In this document: positions 27,210 to 35,254 of the stretch, one piece after another | Numbering within the stretch: position 1 is the first letter of the stretch | How the letters are laid out: the number at the start of each line of letters is the position of its first letter | Assembly (NCBI GenBank): GCA_030428385.1 | Contig: JAUIDY010000006.1 | Span: forward strand, 1-64,000 | Direction: 5' to 3' | DNA: 64,000 bases | From: Rhodothermia bacterium | GTDB lineage: Bacteria > Bacteroidota > Rhodothermia > Rhodothermales > JAAAOL01 | The notes under the pieces: model-generated | Told to the model about the DNA's origin: nothing | Database searches by the model: none | The model's input: the letters and a program-made list of their open reading frames with translations, nothing else | Made by a program: the position numbers and the translations under genes

Positions 27210-27740
27210 TTACGCGAGGGCAGGCAGGTACCGAGCCACGGCCATCCCCACGACGGCTAAAAACAGAAGCAGAGCAGCTACCCGTCCGGCCAAGCGAAGG
27301 CGGGCTTGCAGGTGCTGCATCCGGTCTACCTGTTCCGCGCTGGGTGGGCCCTCACTGGCATGCATTGCCTGCCCCAACTGGTCCATTTCGATGGCGGTAG
27401 GCCGGTTGATCGTGATTCCCATGACCATAGCAACCAGCGCCAGCAACCCTCCAATCGATAGAGAAAGCCCCATCCCCGACAACAGCCATGTCCCCTGAAA
27501 GCCGTTGGACAAGATCCAGAGTATCCAGATGCCCGAGACGACAGTAAGAATCGCTGCCACCGTGATAAATTGAGAGAGTCGAGAGCGGCCCATCAGGTGC
27601 TGCATAAACGGAGCGCCCTTTGCTCCCACGGCGCGCATAGTGGGTTCCAGGAACCCGGCGATCATAAAGACCGCCCCGGCCCAAAAGATACCTGCAACGA
27701 TGTGAACGGTGCGGAGCACAAGCATTAAAGAAATGGACAT
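27210..27740 (-). CDS. Small integral membrane protein, DUF2269-like
   Basis: 176 residues from ATG 27740 (M-S-I-S-L-M-L-V-L-R-T-V-H-I-V-A-G). The frame continues upstream to 28019, but that leader is not protein-like. Four hydrophobic segments are visible at about residues 5-28, 55-75, 83-105 and 152-172. The opening R-x-x-H-I-[VL]-A-[GA]-x-F-W-x-G-[AG] is common to DUF2269/CopD-like membrane families, where the histidine may bind haem or copper. The gene is convergent with the beta-helix gene (8 bp gap) and 155 bp downstream of the OstA-like gene. The function is unknown. Confidence 0.65.
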   Translation of the reverse strand: MSISLMLVLRTVHIVAGIFWAGAVFMIAGFLEPTMRAVGAKGAPFMQHLMGRSRLSQFITVAAILTVVSGIWILWILSNGFQGTWLLSGMGLSLSIGGLLALVAMVMGITINRPTAIEMDQLGQAMHASEGPPSAEQVDRMQHLQARLRLAGRVAALLLFLAVVGMAVARYLPALA

Positions 27741-27895
27741 GGCCGTGAATCTGAAGATTGGAGTATGCCGAACGTTGCCCTCGCTCCCTTCCAAGGTACA
27801 CGATGTTCCAGTTTGAGTAAATCCCCGTCCCTGTTCCCGAATTGTTGCTAGTACCGCCTGCGCCTGCGCGATCTCGACATTCACTTTTGAGAGAT

Positions 27896-29383
27896 TTACT
27901 CTTGGGAGGTGGGTACCTGTGCGCTTGTATGCTGATTTTCCTTGTATTCCGTCATTCGATGTTGAAAGATTGGATGTGTCAACAGGTCTTCTTTCGCCGG
28001 TCGTTCCTCCGGCTTCCACCGCATACCTTCAAGCTGAAATGATGCTGGTAGTTGTGTTTCATCGTAGTAGGTCCCTTGTGGATCTCCTGTTACCTCCATA
28101 CGCTGGGGCGCATCGTTTTTAACCACAAACAACAGTGCATCGCCAGAAAGCCGAACCCCACCATCCGGCTGATCGGCCTCATCCTTGAGGTAATAAATCG
28201 CTTCAGCAGTTGGCCCCACACGAAATGTCTGCACGGAATCGCCCTCAAATAATCCATGCAAGGTTTGGCCTTTGAGTTGTTGCAGGCGACTGGTTAATGT
28301 ATCACGCTGTACCACAAAAGCCCTGGCCTTGACGAAAACGGAGTCTAACGATTCATTTCTTGCCCATACCCGAATCGAATCGCCAGAGAGTTGCGCCTCT
28401 TCGAGCCACGCAACCGGCTCCTGAAAAAGAGACAAAATGTCCCGCGCGTCGGTGCTGTCTGTGGAAGGGACATGATGATAGATCACCGAATCAGCAACGG
28501 CTGCATACGCGCTTTTCCAGATCTGCACCGCTCCCACGGCCTGAAGCTGCTGCAACGAGTCGGTATCCGACGCCCAAAGCCGGTGCGCCTGTACCACAAG
28601 CGTGTCAGCCCAGGCCCCGGTGCTGTCTGCTTGCACCTGAAGAAGCAACGCCTGCCCTTCCACCCGACTCCGATTCGTTTCCTCCTCATTGTAGGCATAG
28701 TCTCCAAAGAGCAAAGTCCGTGACGGGGGATCAGCAAGATTGTCCCGGTTCTGCTGATCCATATACACCCGCCCGAATGCTTCCGAAATGCGGGTCGCTC
28801 GGTAATAATTAACGGTATCCGCCTCAAGAACTGTACGCTCTTGAAAGAGTGACACGTCCCCCACAAACAACGCCCGTTCTTCTTCTGTCCAGTAGGTGCC
28901 TACTTCGCTTGTCAGCGTGCTGGTGCTGTCAAGCAGCGTAACGCCCTGCATAAACTGGCTGCGTTTTTCGTCTACGTAATAGATACCGGACGGAGCCATC
29001 ACCAGCACCTCGCCATCAAAAAGCTCCACGCGCCCTCCGGCCCGGCCCACTTTACTCACCCGGTTGTAGTGCACCGTGTCAGCCCGTAGGGTATCGCCTT
29101 GATCAATGATGGATACATTTCCGAAAAAGGAAATATCATCGCGGTCGAGATACTGAAGCACGCGGTGTGCTTGCAAAAACGTACTGTCTTGGCGGAGCCT
29201 CACGTTGCCCTCCAGTCGCCGTACCCGTTCCCCTTGCATCATGCCACCCACCAGCGAATCGGCATGGAGAATATGCACCTCTCGTACGGCGGGACGTGAT
29301 GGGGCTTCCTGGGCCTGGGCCACGTGCAGCATGGCCAGCATCATCACAATCCCCCCCAGCAAACACTGCCGTCCGTGATTCAC
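27896..29383 (-). CDS. OstA-like (LptA-type) LPS transport protein
   Basis: 495 residues from GTG 29383. The start overlaps the lptC stop as GTGA, and a GGAGG lies 5 nt upstream, a rare Shine-Dalgarno match in this window. A signal peptide ends near A-Q-A-Q-E at about residue 25. The body is made of repeating beta-strand turns of OstA type (G-N-V-R-L, F-F-G-N-V-S-I, A-D-T-V-x-Y-x-R), as in Bacteroidota OstA-like proteins. These are longer than the about 180-residue E. coli LptA and are thought to form the periplasmic bridge that carries LPS to LptD. It is translationally coupled to lptC and complements lptB at 17568. Confidence 0.85.
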   Translation of the reverse strand: MNHGRQCLLGGIVMMLAMLHVAQAQEAPSRPAVREVHILHADSLVGGMMQGERVRRLEGNVRLRQDSTFLQAHRVLQYLDRDDISFFGNVSIIDQGDTLRADTVHYNRVSKVGRAGGRVELFDGEVLVMAPSGIYYVDEKRSQFMQGVTLLDSTSTLTSEVGTYWTEEERALFVGDVSLFQERTVLEADTVNYYRATRISEAFGRVYMDQQNRDNLADPPSRTLLFGDYAYNEEETNRSRVEGQALLLQVQADSTGAWADTLVVQAHRLWASDTDSLQQLQAVGAVQIWKSAYAAVADSVIYHHVPSTDSTDARDILSLFQEPVAWLEEAQLSGDSIRVWARNESLDSVFVKARAFVVQRDTLTSRLQQLKGQTLHGLFEGDSVQTFRVGPTAEAIYYLKDEADQPDGGVRLSGDALLFVVKNDAPQRMEVTGDPQGTYYDETQLPASFQLEGMRWKPEERPAKEDLLTHPIFQHRMTEYKENQHTSAQVPTSQE

Positions 29384-29982
29384 GAGTCCTCCAGGGTTAG
29401 TTGGCCGGTTACCCGTGCCAGGGAATAGGACTCCAAGTCCTCATCGGCCACCAAGTCGTAGCCCTGCAGGATTTCTTTTTCGGTGGTGATGCGCACAAAC
29501 CCATCCGTTCGCAACATTCGTTCGGCTTCTAGCCAGTGCAGCTGTTCACCCTCCAACCGTCTCCCTTTTGCCGTGGTGACCTCCACGGCTCCCTGTGCTT
29601 CAAAACGACGGGCATCTTCCAAATATCGAATCTCGTCGGCCAAAACCACGGCGGAGGAATCACCCATCTCGTCGAAGAGAAAAGCCTGAACTTGTTTCTC
29701 CAATGAGGCGGTGTCTGGTTTTAGCAGAAGGTAGGTGCTATCCGGAATCTCATACCGCGCCATATACGCAGCAACCAGCGTGGCGCGTGGCAAGCTAGAC
29801 TCGGCTTCTACTCCCAATTCCGTAATCATATATCGAACGTCCCAGCTTTCCTGATCCGGACCAGGCGGCGAGAGGGCATTGGCAGACATCCCGGGGGGCC
29901 GCGCTTGCTGCTGACATCCCATCGACCACGCAAGAAGTCCTATCACTAATCCCCAAAGCCCCACCTTCATGTCGCCACTCAT
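29380..29982 (-). CDS. lptC: LPS export ABC transporter periplasmic protein LptC
   Basis: 200 residues from ATG 29982; ATG 29970 is an alternative start. The N-terminus has a short hydrophobic segment ending M-G-C, so it may be a lipoprotein, as in many Bacteroidota LptC proteins, rather than a transmembrane anchor. The body has strand motifs of the OstA/LptC fold (V-V-L-A-D-E-I-R-Y-L, A-Q-G-A-V-E-V-T-T-A-K-G-R-R-L-E-G-E-Q-L and L-R-T-D-G-F-V-R-I-T). LptC receives LPS from LptBFG and passes it to LptA. The gene starts 4 bp after the B3/4-domain gene and overlaps the OstA-like gene by 4 bp, so the three form one transcript. Confidence 0.82.
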   Translation of the reverse strand: MSGDMKVGLWGLVIGLLAWSMGCQQQARPPGMSANALSPPGPDQESWDVRYMITELGVEAESSLPRATLVAAYMARYEIPDSTYLLLKPDTASLEKQVQAFLFDEMGDSSAVVLADEIRYLEDARRFEAQGAVEVTTAKGRRLEGEQLHWLEAERMLRTDGFVRITTEKEILQGYDLVADEDLESYSLARVTGQLTLEDS

Positions 29983-29986
29983 TTTC

Positions 29987-30676
29987 TTACAGCGTCTTGG
30001 TTTCACCCGGATGAATCACGGCATGTCCCGTCTCAACACCAGTGCCACACCCAGCAAGCCAGTTGGCAAACGTACGGGTCACGTTGCGAAGTTTCTCATC
30101 TGGCACCACATCTATGGGAGCATACAGGCACGCACCCACAGCGGTTGTCTCCGGCGTCGTTTTGGTTGCGAGGCTGTCTTTTACCGGATTTACGATTGGA
30201 CTCGAACCCGCTGTCTCGTTCACCATACAACCGACCACCAGATCCTGAAGGGCAATGTGTTGCCCACCGGTATTAAAAACGTAGTGTTCTTCGGGACGTC
30301 CTAACCGAAACTCATACCGGTCAGATCCAGCCCGCCGTAGGTCCCACAAAGAGACAGGCAACAAGGTTTGAAGGCTGATGAAATTACATATGTCGACGGG
30401 TGCGTTGATGCGCGGAAAAGTGCGGTCAGGGGCTTGGGCCGACCGCAATAGGTATTCGCTGGCTGGCTTTCCCCGTCCCGTTGGCTTATAACGCCCCTGC
30501 CGCAACATATCACGTACTTTCAAGCGGCGTTCCTCCAACTCCTTCGTGCGTTTTTTAATAAGATCAGAGAGGGCGGCTTCAAATCCGGCGGGGATGTTCG
30601 AAACCGTAAGGGGACTTGCCCATACGGCCCCAAGCACCACCCGGTTGGTTTCTATGTTATTCGTAATCGTGATCAT
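29987..30676 (-). CDS. B3/4 domain-containing protein (tRNA-synthetase-like)
   Basis: 229 residues from ATG 30676 (M-I-T-I-T-N-N); the longer frame to 30772 is not needed. The central part, R-I-N-A-P-V-D-I-C-N-F-I-S-L-Q-T-x-L-P-V, is the signature of the B3/4 domain found in the phenylalanyl-tRNA synthetase beta chain and in free-standing proteins. In the synthetase this domain takes part in editing misacylated tRNA; free-standing members are of uncertain function but may be trans-editing or amino-acid-binding proteins. It is the first gene of a run into lptC and the OstA-like gene (4 bp gap), a functional mismatch with no clear explanation. It is divergent from the STAS gene. Confidence 0.75.
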   Translation of the reverse strand: MITITNNIETNRVVLGAVWASPLTVSNIPAGFEAALSDLIKKRTKELEERRLKVRDMLRQGRYKPTGRGKPASEYLLRSAQAPDRTFPRINAPVDICNFISLQTLLPVSLWDLRRAGSDRYEFRLGRPEEHYVFNTGGQHIALQDLVVGCMVNETAGSSPIVNPVKDSLATKTTPETTAVGACLYAPIDVVPDEKLRNVTRTFANWLAGCGTGVETGHAVIHPGETKTL

Positions 30677-30684
30677 GGCATGAT

Positions 30685-30708
30685 ACCCTATTCTTTGTAT
30701 TTTAGGGT
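30685..30708. promoter_or_regulatory. Inverted repeat in the divergent B3/4-STAS intergenic region
   Basis: ACCCTA at 30685-30690 and TAGGGT at 30703-30708, separated by an A/T-rich 12-nt centre. It lies 8 bp upstream of the B3/4 start codon, in the only short region that can hold promoters for both divergent operons. It is a candidate operator; no known regulator is recognised. Confidence 0.3.
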
Positions 30709-30809
30709 TCCGCAGATATATTAATACCCCCTGTGGATTCCCCCATCGGAAAATACCAGACCCGGGTGTCATTTTCAGCCTGAATGCCCCCTAGATACAG
30801 CCATCCATT

Positions 30810-31148
30810 ATGAGTTTCGTTTTAGAATCAAACGCTGACGGCACCACCATTGTCCACATCGGCAAAGCCCTGGATTTCCGCAACGCCGCGGATTTTAAGA
30901 AACTTTGCCAGGATCAGGTACGGAACGGAGTACGCAACTTTATCCTCGATTTTTCAGAGACTGGGATTCTGGATTCGACCGGCCTGGGCTCCATCTTTTC
31001 GTTGTACCGACAGGTGTCTCCCTTAAACGGTCAAGTAGTCTTCGCTTCTGTCTCGCGCCCCGTCCAGGTGGTGGTACAATTGACCCGTACCTACAAGGTA
31101 TTCCGCCAATTCCCCTCCGTCGATGCGGCCCATAAGTCGCTCGCTTAA
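30810..31148 (+). CDS. STAS-domain anti-sigma factor antagonist
   Basis: 112 residues, one STAS domain of SpoIIAA/RsbV type. The phosphorylatable serine is S56 in I-L-D-S-T-G-L-G, preceded by the F-I-L-D-F strand. When unphosphorylated, such proteins bind the switch kinase and free its target; when phosphorylated, they release it. The matching kinase (56 bp downstream) and phosphatase follow in order, making a complete partner-switching set. No sigma factor is next to it, so the final target is unknown. Confidence 0.88.
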   Translation: MSFVLESNADGTTIVHIGKALDFRNAADFKKLCQDQVRNGVRNFILDFSETGILDSTGLGSIFSLYRQVSPLNGQVVFASVSRPVQVVVQLTRTYKVFRQFPSVDAAHKSLA

Positions 31149-31204
31149 GTGCCTGTTCCACTGGTAGCGCGTGCTCCCGCCCTAGCCCCAGGACCCTTTT
31201 CCAT

Positions 31205-31657
31205 ATGGAGGCTTACATCCACCATTTCGAGTCCTTTGATACCCTCATCGAGGAGGTCCATGACTTGTTCGACACGTGGGAATCTGGAAACAAACTGCCG
31301 TTTGACTACGACCTAGGTGTCTTGTACATGTTAAAACTCGCCGTGCATGAGTGGATTGCCAACATGGTCCAGCACGCCGTTTTTTCCACCCCCTCTCCCA
31401 AAGTGACCCTGAAGATCCGAAAGGACGAAGATCGGCTGTTTTGCTCGATAAGCGATAACTCCAACGGATTTGACCTCGCTGCGTACTACGACTCACTGCC
31501 CACCTCGCTCAAGGTGTTCCCCGAACGCGGGACCGGCCTTTTGATCCTTCGTTCTTGCACCGAAAACCTGAGCTACACACCCCTGGAAGACGGGACGTTT
31601 TGTCTCTCCTTTCTCGTCTCCGCGAATCAAGACCCATGGCTGAGCATTCAATTTTAG
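31205..31657 (+). CDS. RsbW/SpoIIAB-like serine kinase (anti-sigma, HATPase_c_2)
   Basis: 150 residues, a GHKL ATPase domain of the RsbW type. The N box is H-E-W-I-A-N-M-V-Q-H-A (Glu, Asn and His in the usual spacing). The G2 box is R-G-T-G-L-L-I-L. The G1 box reads D-N-S-N-G-F-D where most relatives have D-x-G-x-G-F, so one glycine is a serine here; ATP binding may be altered but is not excluded. In known systems it phosphorylates the STAS partner and sequesters a sigma factor or other output protein. Its last 22 bp overlap the next gene, so translation is coupled. Confidence 0.82.
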   Translation: MEAYIHHFESFDTLIEEVHDLFDTWESGNKLPFDYDLGVLYMLKLAVHEWIANMVQHAVFSTPSPKVTLKIRKDEDRLFCSISDNSNGFDLAAYYDSLPTSLKVFPERGTGLLILRSCTENLSYTPLEDGTFCLSFLVSANQDPWLSIQF

Positions 31658-32748
31658 TTGTTGAGGACGAGCATACGCTACGAAGACTGCTCGAGTACCG
31701 CCTTGGGAAGCTGTATAATGTGCGGACGGCGGCAAACGGAGAAGAAGCGTTGGTGCGCATCAAGGAAGAGGTCCCTGACCTCATTGTTTCTGATATCATG
31801 ATGCCGCGCATGGATGGCTTTGCCCTGCAAGAAGCCCTTCAAGACGAACTCGATACCCGCATCATCCCTTTTATCTTTCTCACGGCCAAAGCGGACGAGC
31901 AGAGCCGTCTCAAGGGGTTGCGCACAGGTGTGGATGATTATATCACCAAGCCGTTCGACATCGAACAATTGCTGACCCGCATTGCTCGTCTTCTGGAACG
32001 AACGCGGCTCTTCCAAACCCAACTCGATGCCAAGATTGGGCAAGACTTTTCGCAAAAGTTGATGCCCAAAACCATGCCCGAGGTGGACGGGTACCGGATC
32101 CATTTTCACAACAGCCCGCTTGAACACGGCGGCGGCGACCTTTTCGACTGGACCGAAGCGAAGCCGGGGATCTTTTTCTTCACCATCGGAGATGTCATGG
32201 GAAAAGGCGTGCGGGCGAAATTTTACGCCTTCAGCTTCCTCGCCTATGTTCGGAGCCTGCTCCACGGATTGCTCAGCGAATCAGTGTCACCCGCCGAACT
32301 TATGCATCGCATCAATGAGTTGTTAATGCGAGACGACGTTTTGGTGGATACATTCGCCTCCTTGCTCATCCTACGATGGGAACCCGCGACGCATTCGATC
32401 ACCTACGTTAATGCCGGTCACTGCCGCCCCGCCCTGGTGCATACCCGTGGGGCTCAGTTGGTGGCCCATAGCGACATGATCTTAGGGCTCGATGCCCGTA
32501 CCGAGTTCATCGACACAACCCTCACGCTCGAACCGGACATGGCCTTGATGGCCTATACCGATGGGTTGATGGAGCAACTAATGCCGGATGGGAAGATGTT
32601 AGGAGAAAGTGGCATCCTTGAGGTTGCACACCAGGCGCATCATCAAAATGACCCCATCGATGCACTGCTGACCCATACGTTAGCCCTGAGCCAATCGACT
32701 GAGTTCGAAGATGACATCCTCATCTTCTGGCTCGAACGACTCGCCTAG
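31636..32748 (+). CDS. Response regulator-PP2C (RsbU/SpoIIE-type) phosphatase
   Basis: 370 residues from ATG 31636 (M-A-E-H-S-I-L-V-V-E-D-E), which overlaps the kinase gene by 22 bp. Residues 1-120 are a receiver domain with acidic pocket E10-D11, phosphoacceptor D53 (V-S-D-I-M-M-P) and lysine in Y-I-T-K-P-F. Residues about 165-370 are a SpoIIE-type PP2C phosphatase with G-G-G-D-L-F-D, G-D-V-M-G-K-G-V-R-A and a terminal E-D-D-I metal site. It would dephosphorylate the STAS protein when the receiver is phosphorylated, linking a two-component input to the switch. The cognate sensor kinase is not adjacent. It ends 4 bp inside the convergent menE. Confidence 0.9.
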   Translation: MAEHSILVVEDEHTLRRLLEYRLGKLYNVRTAANGEEALVRIKEEVPDLIVSDIMMPRMDGFALQEALQDELDTRIIPFIFLTAKADEQSRLKGLRTGVDDYITKPFDIEQLLTRIARLLERTRLFQTQLDAKIGQDFSQKLMPKTMPEVDGYRIHFHNSPLEHGGGDLFDWTEAKPGIFFFTIGDVMGKGVRAKFYAFSFLAYVRSLLHGLLSESVSPAELMHRINELLMRDDVLVDTFASLLILRWEPATHSITYVNAGHCRPALVHTRGAQLVAHSDMILGLDARTEFIDTTLTLEPDMALMAYTDGLMEQLMPDGKMLGESGILEVAHQAHHQNDPIDALLTHTLALSQSTEFEDDILIFWLERLA

Positions 32749-34181
32749 CACCCTTTCTCCTGGCTCCACCGTTCGGCGGCATCTACAAAGACCGCGTAGG
32801 GTATTTTTACTCCCGTGCGGCCTGCTACTTGCGGCCAGGGCAGAAAGGCATCTGGTATCTTAAACCGAGCAAGGGTCATTGCTAGCGCCGCTTTTAAGTC
32901 TTCGGCGTCGCGTGGTGTGGTGCTGCGGATGAAGGCCACGGGACGGTGGCCGAAAACATCACTGGGAACGGGTACTACCACCACCTCCTGAATACCGGCC
33001 ATACCGGACAACGCCCGTTCTATTTCTTCAGGATGAATGTTTTCACCTCCGGAGATAAACATCCGGTCTTTCCTGCCTGTTACGATCAGGTTGCCGTCTG
33101 CATCCCAGCGGCCGAGATCGCGGGTCGGAAACCACCCCTCCTCATTGGTTGCCTTCTCCACCTTCCCGGCATGAACATACCCGGCAAACAGGGTGGCTCC
33201 ACGAACCCAAATTTCTTGATCGGGCGCAAGCATCACTTCCCGATATGGCAGCACTTTCCCCGAATCAGAATGCGAATGGAAGGCGGTTCCTGGTGGGGTC
33301 GTGGTTACCTGCGATCCCATTTCGGTCAGGCCGTATGTGGTATGGACAGGAATACCTTTCCGCATGGCCTGATCTACGAGCGCAGGGATTACCATACTTC
33401 CACCCAGCAAAACGGCCTTGATTTGCGCTAACCGAGTTGGTGGATGCTCCAAAAGTCGCTGAAGTTGGGTAGAGACCAGCGAAAGGTGGGTGATGTGATG
33501 CCGGTCTACGGCTTCGGCAAGGGTGCCTCCCGGTTCGGGAATTACCACGGTGGCCCCTGCCAACAGACAACGAAACAAAATCCCTAACCCGCCTACATGA
33601 TACAGCGGTAGGGACAACAGCCACCGGTCGCCCGGTTCTAAGGCTATGTTTTCATTCGATCCCAGGGCATTAAAATAATGATTGCCTAAGGTGAGCAAGG
33701 CCGCCTTGGGCATGCCTGAACTACCCGAGGTATACACCACCGTCGCAGGCTGATCTGCCTCAAACGTCTGCCACCCCGCAACCACTGGTTCAGCACGTAG
33801 CAGTTCATCGGAAGGAAGCACCCGAATACGGGCATCTTTCGGCGTCCATGCCCGATCACCAATCAAAACATCTGTCCCAAGCGTTGAGAGCAAGCCTTCG
33901 ATTTGCTCGTCCGGCATCCGTCGATGTATCAAACAGGCTACCCGCCTGGCCCGAACAAGCGCAAGAATGAGCACGACCTGTTCCCATGAGCGAGGCAGGC
34001 AAAGCCCCACAAAAGTGCTGGCGTCAGGCAGAAGCGTCTCGATGCGATGTGCCGTCCCTTCCACAAGTGCATGGAGTTCGCCATAGCTCAACGCTTGGGA
34101 AGGGGACACCACCGCGCTCCGTTCGGGGTGGGCTAACGCTCCGAGCGCCACCGGCCATGGCACGACCGTTGGAGGAATCAT
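32745..34181 (-). CDS. menE: O-succinylbenzoate-CoA ligase MenE
   Basis: 478 residues from ATG 34181, chosen because it forms an ATGA overlap with the menC stop (34178-34180); ATG 34193 is also in frame. It activates o-succinylbenzoate with ATP and CoA in menaquinone synthesis. Adenylate-forming motifs are visible: the P-loop V-Y-T-S-G-S-S-G-M-P-K, T-T-Y-G-L-T-E-M-G, the hinge T-G-R-K-D-R-M-F-I-S-G-G-E-N-I and the catalytic lysine in G-V-K-I-P-Y. It is the last gene of the men operon and converges with the phosphatase gene with a 4 bp overlap. Confidence 0.93.
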   Translation of the reverse strand: MIPPTVVPWPVALGALAHPERSAVVSPSQALSYGELHALVEGTAHRIETLLPDASTFVGLCLPRSWEQVVLILALVRARRVACLIHRRMPDEQIEGLLSTLGTDVLIGDRAWTPKDARIRVLPSDELLRAEPVVAGWQTFEADQPATVVYTSGSSGMPKAALLTLGNHYFNALGSNENIALEPGDRWLLSLPLYHVGGLGILFRCLLAGATVVIPEPGGTLAEAVDRHHITHLSLVSTQLQRLLEHPPTRLAQIKAVLLGGSMVIPALVDQAMRKGIPVHTTYGLTEMGSQVTTTPPGTAFHSHSDSGKVLPYREVMLAPDQEIWVRGATLFAGYVHAGKVEKATNEEGWFPTRDLGRWDADGNLIVTGRKDRMFISGGENIHPEEIERALSGMAGIQEVVVVPVPSDVFGHRPVAFIRSTTPRDAEDLKAALAMTLARFKIPDAFLPWPQVAGRTGVKIPYAVFVDAAERWSQEKGC

Positions 34182-35254
34182 GTGGGATTCCATGGCTTCA
34201 CCACCGCATGGTTGAGACTAAACGTATGGGCAAAGACATCTGCTACTGTCACAGAGGAGCCTGCCAGTGGGAGCCGGGGCTGCAGGACATCCGTGGCAAG
34301 CCAACGGTAGGTGCCAAGCCCAACAGCCGCACTAGGCTCCCCCCAGGCGGAGGCCATGGCAATCAGCGCACGCAGCCCTACTCCGGTTTCGAATGACGAA
34401 CTAAAGACCACACGAATGCCTGATTCTTTGGCTTCCTGAAGCAGTCCTTGAACCCGAATGACGCCCAGCAACGTTGGTTTTAGCACGACGGCCTGTACCC
34501 ATGCCTTGTCTTTAAATGAGTGTACAGCACCCTCCATCAAGGACTCGTCGAGCGCGACCGGGATTCCAGTGGCTTCCGCAAAACGAGGAAATGCTTCAGG
34601 ATCTGCCACGGGTTCCTCAATATATTCGATCTGCTTAGGGCCGATGGTCCTTCCAAAACAAACGGCTTCCTCCAATGACCAGGCGCGGTTGGCATCCAGA
34701 CGGATTCGCATATCAGAGGGACCCAAGCGGCGCAACGCTTCAACAAGCGCCACCTCTTCCTCAAGTGCATGCCGCCCGACTTTCAGCTTCAGGCAGGTAT
34801 ATCCTTCCCGAATCAATTCCGTCGCTTGCGTGAGGATATGAACCGAGGTCCCCGCTAGTAATCCATTGATCGAAACAACGGGGTGAAAGGAATCAGACAG
34901 TACCTCTGGAAAGGGTTTGTTGACATGGTGGGCTGCGCACGCCCAACAGGCCGTGGTCCATCCAAATCCAACGGAGGCAGGCAGGTGTGGGAGGAGACGA
35001 TTTACTTCATCCAGCGGTATCTCACAAAGCGTTGTCAGCGCCTCTTCAACCTCTGTGGCCGCTTCTCGGCTAAAACCTGGCAAGGGTGCAATGTCGCCCC
35101 ACCCTTCGGCACCCGAAGAGCCAGTCATACGCAAGAGCCATCCTTTCCGATGATGGATTGGCATACCCTTGAGCATCAACGAATCAGCCAGCGGAACCTG
35201 ATACTGATACACCGCAAGCTGTTCAGCCCCAGCAGGTGGAGGTAGTTTATACAT
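34178..35254 (-). CDS. menC: o-Succinylbenzoate synthase MenC
   Basis: 358 residues from ATG 35254, 8 bp inside the end of menA; the frame is open to 35278. It is an enolase-superfamily enzyme that dehydrates SHCHC to o-succinylbenzoate. Visible residues: the K-x-K base in C-L-K-L-K-V-G, metal ligands in I-R-L-D-A-N-R-A-W, Y-I-E-E-P and V-A-L-D-E-S, and the second lysine in V-L-K-P-T. MenC is among the most divergent men enzymes, but all active-site positions are present. It is coupled at both ends, to menA and menE. Confidence 0.92.
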   Translation of the reverse strand: MYKLPPPAGAEQLAVYQYQVPLADSLMLKGMPIHHRKGWLLRMTGSSGAEGWGDIAPLPGFSREAATEVEEALTTLCEIPLDEVNRLLPHLPASVGFGWTTACWACAAHHVNKPFPEVLSDSFHPVVSINGLLAGTSVHILTQATELIREGYTCLKLKVGRHALEEEVALVEALRRLGPSDMRIRLDANRAWSLEEAVCFGRTIGPKQIEYIEEPVADPEAFPRFAEATGIPVALDESLMEGAVHSFKDKAWVQAVVLKPTLLGVIRVQGLLQEAKESGIRVVFSSSFETGVGLRALIAMASAWGEPSAAVGLGTYRWLATDVLQPRLPLAGSSVTVADVFAHTFSLNHAVVKPWNPT

